A program made the translations under genes and the position numbers. A DNA stretch of 64,000 nucleotides from Sphingomonas sp. (GTDB lineage: Bacteria > Pseudomonadota > Alphaproteobacteria > Sphingomonadales > Sphingomonadaceae), in the NCBI GenBank assembly GCA_017418975.1, contig JAFOMG010000024.1, forward strand, positions 226,179 to 290,178, in the 5' to 3' direction. Positions 61,161 through 64,000 of this stretch are shown piece after piece; positions within the stretch are counted from its first letter, which is position 1, and every line of letters starts with the position of its first letter. The notes below the pieces were generated by a model, which saw nothing but the letters and a program-made list of their open reading frames with translations, was not told the DNA's origin and did no database searches.

Positions 61161-61688
61161 ATGCACTATCGCATCACCGGCCTCACGCTCGCCGCGATCG
61201 GCGGGGCGGGCCTTCCCGCCGCCGCCGGCGCGCAGACGCTCGATCTGTCGATCGCCATTCCGCAGCTGAAGGTCGCCGAATATCACCGCCCCTATGTGGC
61301 GATCTGGCTGGAGAAGGAGGGCGCCGCGCCGCGCACGCTCCAGGTCTGGTATGATTTCGACGGGAACAGCAAGGAAGGCGCCGGCACCAAATGGCTGCGC
61401 GACATGCGCCAATGGTGGCGCGTGGTCGGCCGCGGCATGACCTTCCCGGCCGACGGCGTCACTGGCGCCACGCGTCCGGCGGGCGGCCACAAGGTCACGC
61501 TGGTGGCCGGGCGCGGCGGCATGCCCGCGCTCACGCCGGGCAATTACAAGCTGATGGTCGAGGCGGCCCGCGAAGTCGGTGGCCGCGAAGTCGTCACGGT
61601 GCCCTTCACCTGGAACGGCACCGCCGCGCGCGGCGCCGCCAAGGGCACGAGCGAGCTCGGCGCCGTCACCGTTTCGATCAAGCGCTGA
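61161..61688 (+). CDS. exported DUF2271 domain protein
   Basis: A 175-residue periplasmic protein. The signal peptide is MHYRITGLTLAAIGGAGLPA, ending AGAQ. The mature domain has YHRPYVAIWLEKEGAAPRTL, VWYDFDGNSKEGAGTKWLRD, WWRVVGRGM and DGVTGATRPAGGHKVTLVAG, the DUF2271 pattern. The ATG at 61161 has better spacing from GGGAG than the one at 61155. DUF2271 proteins accompany PepSY and ApbE proteins, so it may be a flavin- or iron-linked periplasmic component; its reaction is unknown. It lies 12 bases after the PepSY gene. Confidence 0.86.
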   Translation: MHYRITGLTLAAIGGAGLPAAAGAQTLDLSIAIPQLKVAEYHRPYVAIWLEKEGAAPRTLQVWYDFDGNSKEGAGTKWLRDMRQWWRVVGRGMTFPADGVTGATRPAGGHKVTLVAGRGGMPALTPGNYKLMVEAAREVGGREVVTVPFTWNGTAARGAAKGTSELGAVTVSIKR

Positions 61689-61707
61689 TTTCAGGGGGAA
61701 TAGAGCC

Positions 61708-62589
61708 ATGGACTTCCGCAAGCCGCTTCTCGCCGCCGCCGCGATCGCCGCGATCGCCGCCCCGGCCGCCATCGCCCACCGCATGTGGATGCTGCCGTCG
61801 TCGACCACCGTCTCGGGCACCGACAACTGGGTGACCGTCGACGCCGCCGTGTCGAACGACCTGTTCTTCTTCGATCACCAGCCGCTGCGCGCCGTGCCCC
61901 TGGTCACCCAGCCCGACGGCAGCGAAGGCAAGGTCGAGAACCACAATGTCGGCAAGTTCCGCGCAACCTTCGACCTGCACCTGACGCAGCAGGGCACCTA
62001 CAAGGTCGCCGTGGTCAACGAGGGCGTGTTCGGCAGCTATGTGCTGAACGGCGAGCGCAAGATGCTGCCGCGCGGCACCACCGCCGCGACGCTCGCCGCC
62101 GCGATCCCGGCCGGCGCGACCGATGTGCAGACCGCCGAGAATCTCAGCCGCAACGAGATCTTCATCACCCAGGGCGCGCCGACCAGCACGGTGTTCAAGA
62201 CCAGCGGCCGGGGCATCGAGCTGGTGCCGATCACCCATCCGAACGATCTCGTCACCAATGAGCCCGCGAACTTCCAGTTCCTGAAGAACGGCAAGCCCGG
62301 CGCCGGCCTCACCGTCACCGTCATTCCGGGCGGCATCCGCTATCGCGACAATCTGAAGGAGCAGGTCCTCAAGACCGATGCCGAGGGCAAGGTCTCGATC
62401 AAATGGGGCACTCCGGGCATGTATTGGGTGATGGCCAATGAAGGCGGCGAACGCCCCGAAGGCCCGGGCGCCGGCGCGGCACCGGCCGGCCAGCAGACGA
62501 CCCCGGCCGGTCCCGGCGGCGAGCGCCCCGCCGGCCCGCCCCGCGCCCGGGTGAGCTACGTCACCACGCTCGAAGTGCTGGCGCCATAG
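61708..62589 (+). CDS. exported DUF4198 domain protein
   Basis: A 293-residue periplasmic protein. The signal peptide ends APAAIAHR. The start of the mature domain, HRMWMLPSSTTVSGTDNWVT, is the hallmark of DUF4198, found in cobalt/nickel or iron uptake loci. The middle has LTQQGTYKVAVVNEG and GIELVPITHPNDLVTNEPAN. The C-terminal WGTPGMYWVMANEGGERPEG is followed by a Pro/Gly tail. AGGGGGAA precedes the ATG. It belongs to the PepSY-ApbE operon. Confidence 0.9.
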   Translation: MDFRKPLLAAAAIAAIAAPAAIAHRMWMLPSSTTVSGTDNWVTVDAAVSNDLFFFDHQPLRAVPLVTQPDGSEGKVENHNVGKFRATFDLHLTQQGTYKVAVVNEGVFGSYVLNGERKMLPRGTTAATLAAAIPAGATDVQTAENLSRNEIFITQGAPTSTVFKTSGRGIELVPITHPNDLVTNEPANFQFLKNGKPGAGLTVTVIPGGIRYRDNLKEQVLKTDAEGKVSIKWGTPGMYWVMANEGGERPEGPGAGAAPAGQQTTPAGPGGERPAGPPRARVSYVTTLEVLAP

Positions 62590-62633
62590 GGTAACGACCC
62601 AATCACCAGACTCGTCATCTCCGCGACTCCCTT

Positions 62634-62772
62634 CGTCATCCCCGCGCAGGCGGGGATCCAGGGCCAAGGGCGGGTTGCGCGCAATCGAGTCCTGCGCGCT
62701 CCGGGGAGCGCCCGCTTGGTGGCCTCTTCGTTCCCGCGCCACCCTGGATCCCTGCCTGCGCGGGGATGACGA
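62634..62772. repeat. 139-bp dispersed element with terminal inverted repeats
   Basis: The left end TCGTCATCCCCGCGCAGGCG, continuing GGGATCCAGGG, is inverted at the right end (CCCTGGATCC at 62742-62751, then CTGCCTGCGCGGGGATGACG). This gives a MITE-like unit. A similar unit begins at 63883 and runs off the window end, where CCCTGGATCC reappears. It lies just 8 bases before the ApbE start. Confidence 0.65.
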
Positions 62773-62779
62773 TCCGCGC

Positions 62780-63760
62780 ATGACCGTCAGAATAGCCATT
62801 CCCCCCACTCTCTCGCCCGCTGCGTTCCATCGCCGCCGGGCGGGAGCCGCGGTCCTCGCCTGCACCGGCGAGACGATGGGCACCGGCTGGTCGGCCCGGC
62901 TGGTCGCTCCGCCGGAAGGGATCGCGGCGAAGATCCAGGCGGAGCTGGACCGGGTCGTGGCCGAGATGAGCCACTGGGCGCCGGACTCCGCGCTTTCCCG
63001 CTTCAACCGGAGCGCGCCCGGCCGCTGGCAGCCGCTGCCGGCCGGCTTCGCCCGCGTCCTCGCCGCCGCGCTCGAAATCGCGGAGAAGAGCGGCGGTGCC
63101 TTCGATCCGGCGATGGGTGCGCTGGTCGATCTCTGGGGCTTCGGCCCGCCCGGCCCGCGCGCCGGCTTGCCGAGCGACGAGGCGCTCGCCGCCGCCCGCG
63201 TCATTTCCGGCCGCGCGCATATCGAGCAGGATGATCGCCGTGCCCGTCGGCATGGCGAGGCTGCGCTCGATTTCTCCGGCATCGCCAAGGGGCATGGCGT
63301 CGACCGCATCGCCGAAATGCTGCGCAGCATGGAGCTGCGCGACTTCCTGGTCGAAATAGGCGGCGAGCTGCGCGGCGAAGGCGTCAGGCCCGATGGCCAG
63401 CCCTGGTGGGTCGATCTGGAGCCCGTGCCCGGCAGCCGCCTCGCGCCGCTGCGCGCCGCGCTGCACGGCCTGTCGATCGCCACCTCGGGCGATTATCGCC
63501 GCAGCTTCGCGCATGGCGGCCGCGACTATGCCCATACCCTCGATCCGCGCACCGGCCGGCCGCTGGACAATGGCGTCGCCTCGGTCACGGTGCTGCACCC
63601 CAGTTGCATGCTGGCCGATGCCTGGGCGACGGCGCTCACGGTGCTGGGGCCGGCGGGAATGGCACTCGCCGAACGGGAGGGACTGGCGGCGCACATGGCG
63701 GTGCGGGCGGGCACGGGGTTCGTGGAGCACCTCTCCCCGGCGCTGCAGGCGATGCTCTAG
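62780..63760 (+). CDS. apbE: ApbE-like FAD:protein FMN transferase
   Basis: A 326-residue enzyme that attaches FMN to a threonine or serine of partner redox proteins in the periplasm. Motifs are GETMGTGWSARL (30-41), GGAFDPAMGALVDLWGFGP, ALDFSGIAKGHGVDRIAEML, FLVEIGGELRGEG, SIATSGDYRRSF and YAHTLDPRTGRPL, all in family order. A clear lipoprotein signal is lacking, and the N-terminus (MTVRIAIPPTLSPAAFHRRR) is not a strong signal peptide. Possible partners are the PepSY and DUF2271 proteins upstream. A repeat element separates it from the DUF4198 gene, so operon membership is less certain. Confidence 0.92.
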   Translation: MTVRIAIPPTLSPAAFHRRRAGAAVLACTGETMGTGWSARLVAPPEGIAAKIQAELDRVVAEMSHWAPDSALSRFNRSAPGRWQPLPAGFARVLAAALEIAEKSGGAFDPAMGALVDLWGFGPPGPRAGLPSDEALAAARVISGRAHIEQDDRRARRHGEAALDFSGIAKGHGVDRIAEMLRSMELRDFLVEIGGELRGEGVRPDGQPWWVDLEPVPGSRLAPLRAALHGLSIATSGDYRRSFAHGGRDYAHTLDPRTGRPLDNGVASVTVLHPSCMLADAWATALTVLGPAGMALAEREGLAAHMAVRAGTGFVEHLSPALQAML

Positions 63761-64000
63761 GTTGAGAACCCAAACAAGGCTTTGATCTTCTACCGTCATC
63801 CCGGCGCAAGGCCGGGGTGACGAAGGAAGAATATGAGTCCTCAACCTGGTTGAGAACCAAAACAAGCCCTTGAAACCACACCCGTCATCCCCGCGAAGGC
63901 GGGGATCCAGGGTAGCAGGGGACGATCGAAGCAATCACGCGGGTGCGTGCCGGAAACGGCAAGGCGAGCCGCGCCGTCCTTGCCCCTGGCCCTGGATCCC
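63761..64000. repeat. cluster of GTCATCCC-type dispersed repeats at the window end
   Basis: Two leader sequences (GTTGAGAACCCAAACAAGGC at 63761 and GTTGAGAACCAAAACAAGCC at 63849) are each followed by a CGTCATCCC core (63794 and 63883). GAATATGAGTCCTCAACC (63829-63846) matches 1080-1097. No gene is seen. The second unit continues past the window. Confidence 0.65.

Overview
The window looks like chromosome from a high-GC alphaproteobacterium, most likely a sphingomonad. It carries a Xanthomonas/Caulobacter-type TonB-dependent receptor followed by SapC, a JmjC-like cupin and a flavin halogenase. It also has a SigF/NrsF-controlled bufferin locus, a 180-kDa-class NAD-glutamate dehydrogenase and many short 'GTCATCCCCGC' intergenic repeats. 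All calls come from reading the DNA and translations; no database search was run.

Layout. 1-1000: end of a CaiB/BaiF CoA-transferase, a small conserved-looking protein and a zinc-less MsrB. 1260-7900: a nutrient-uptake cluster (TonB receptor, SapC, cupin, halogenase) behind two LacI-type operators. 7900-18050: an LLM flavin oxidoreductase, a LysR regulator, a secreted PRC-barrel-like protein, a subtilase divergent from an ECF sigma/anti-sigma pair, an S9 peptidase divergent from a PAP2 acid phosphatase, and a DUF1826 protein. 18600-19955: a radical SAM/SPASM enzyme whose tail has eleven C-x-P repeats, plus a small Cys-containing partner. 19995-24178: a bufferin (copper-peptide) locus with bufA2-bufB-bufC, sigF-nrsF and bufA1-doxX, and three promoters of the form GTAAC(C/G)-N16-CGAA.

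24164-47132: mobile DNA. An IS5-family element abuts doxX and cuts an integrase gene after about 14 codons. Behind it lies a fragment of a tRNA-Leu 3' end (left att), about 21.8 kb of lower-GC cargo, an AlpA-like protein, a tyrosine integrase and the intact tRNA-Leu(CAG). The cargo is a defence island. It holds a DPPW-motif protein with a metallophosphoesterase, and a repressor divergent from a tightly overlapping operon (OGG-like glycosylase, Gly-rich small protein, PfkB-nucleoside deoxyribosyltransferase fusion, QueC-like synthase, SagB-like oxidoreductase, antiphage-type dGTPase). It also holds a type I restriction-modification system and an McrBC-type pair. The QueC/OGG operon resembles part of type IV CBASS but has no CD-NTase, and is the best candidate here for an undescribed system.

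47353-53437: a second segment bounded by a tRNA-Thr 3' fragment and the intact tRNA-Thr(CGT). It carries a secreted RHS/YD-repeat protein with a variable tip (HExxxH motif) and a small secreted protein that may be its immunity partner. 53600-64000: core-like chromosome with a PAS-domain protein, NAD-glutamate dehydrogenase, a one-helix small protein and an iron-associated PepSY/DUF2271/DUF4198/ApbE cluster, ending in dispersed repeats.
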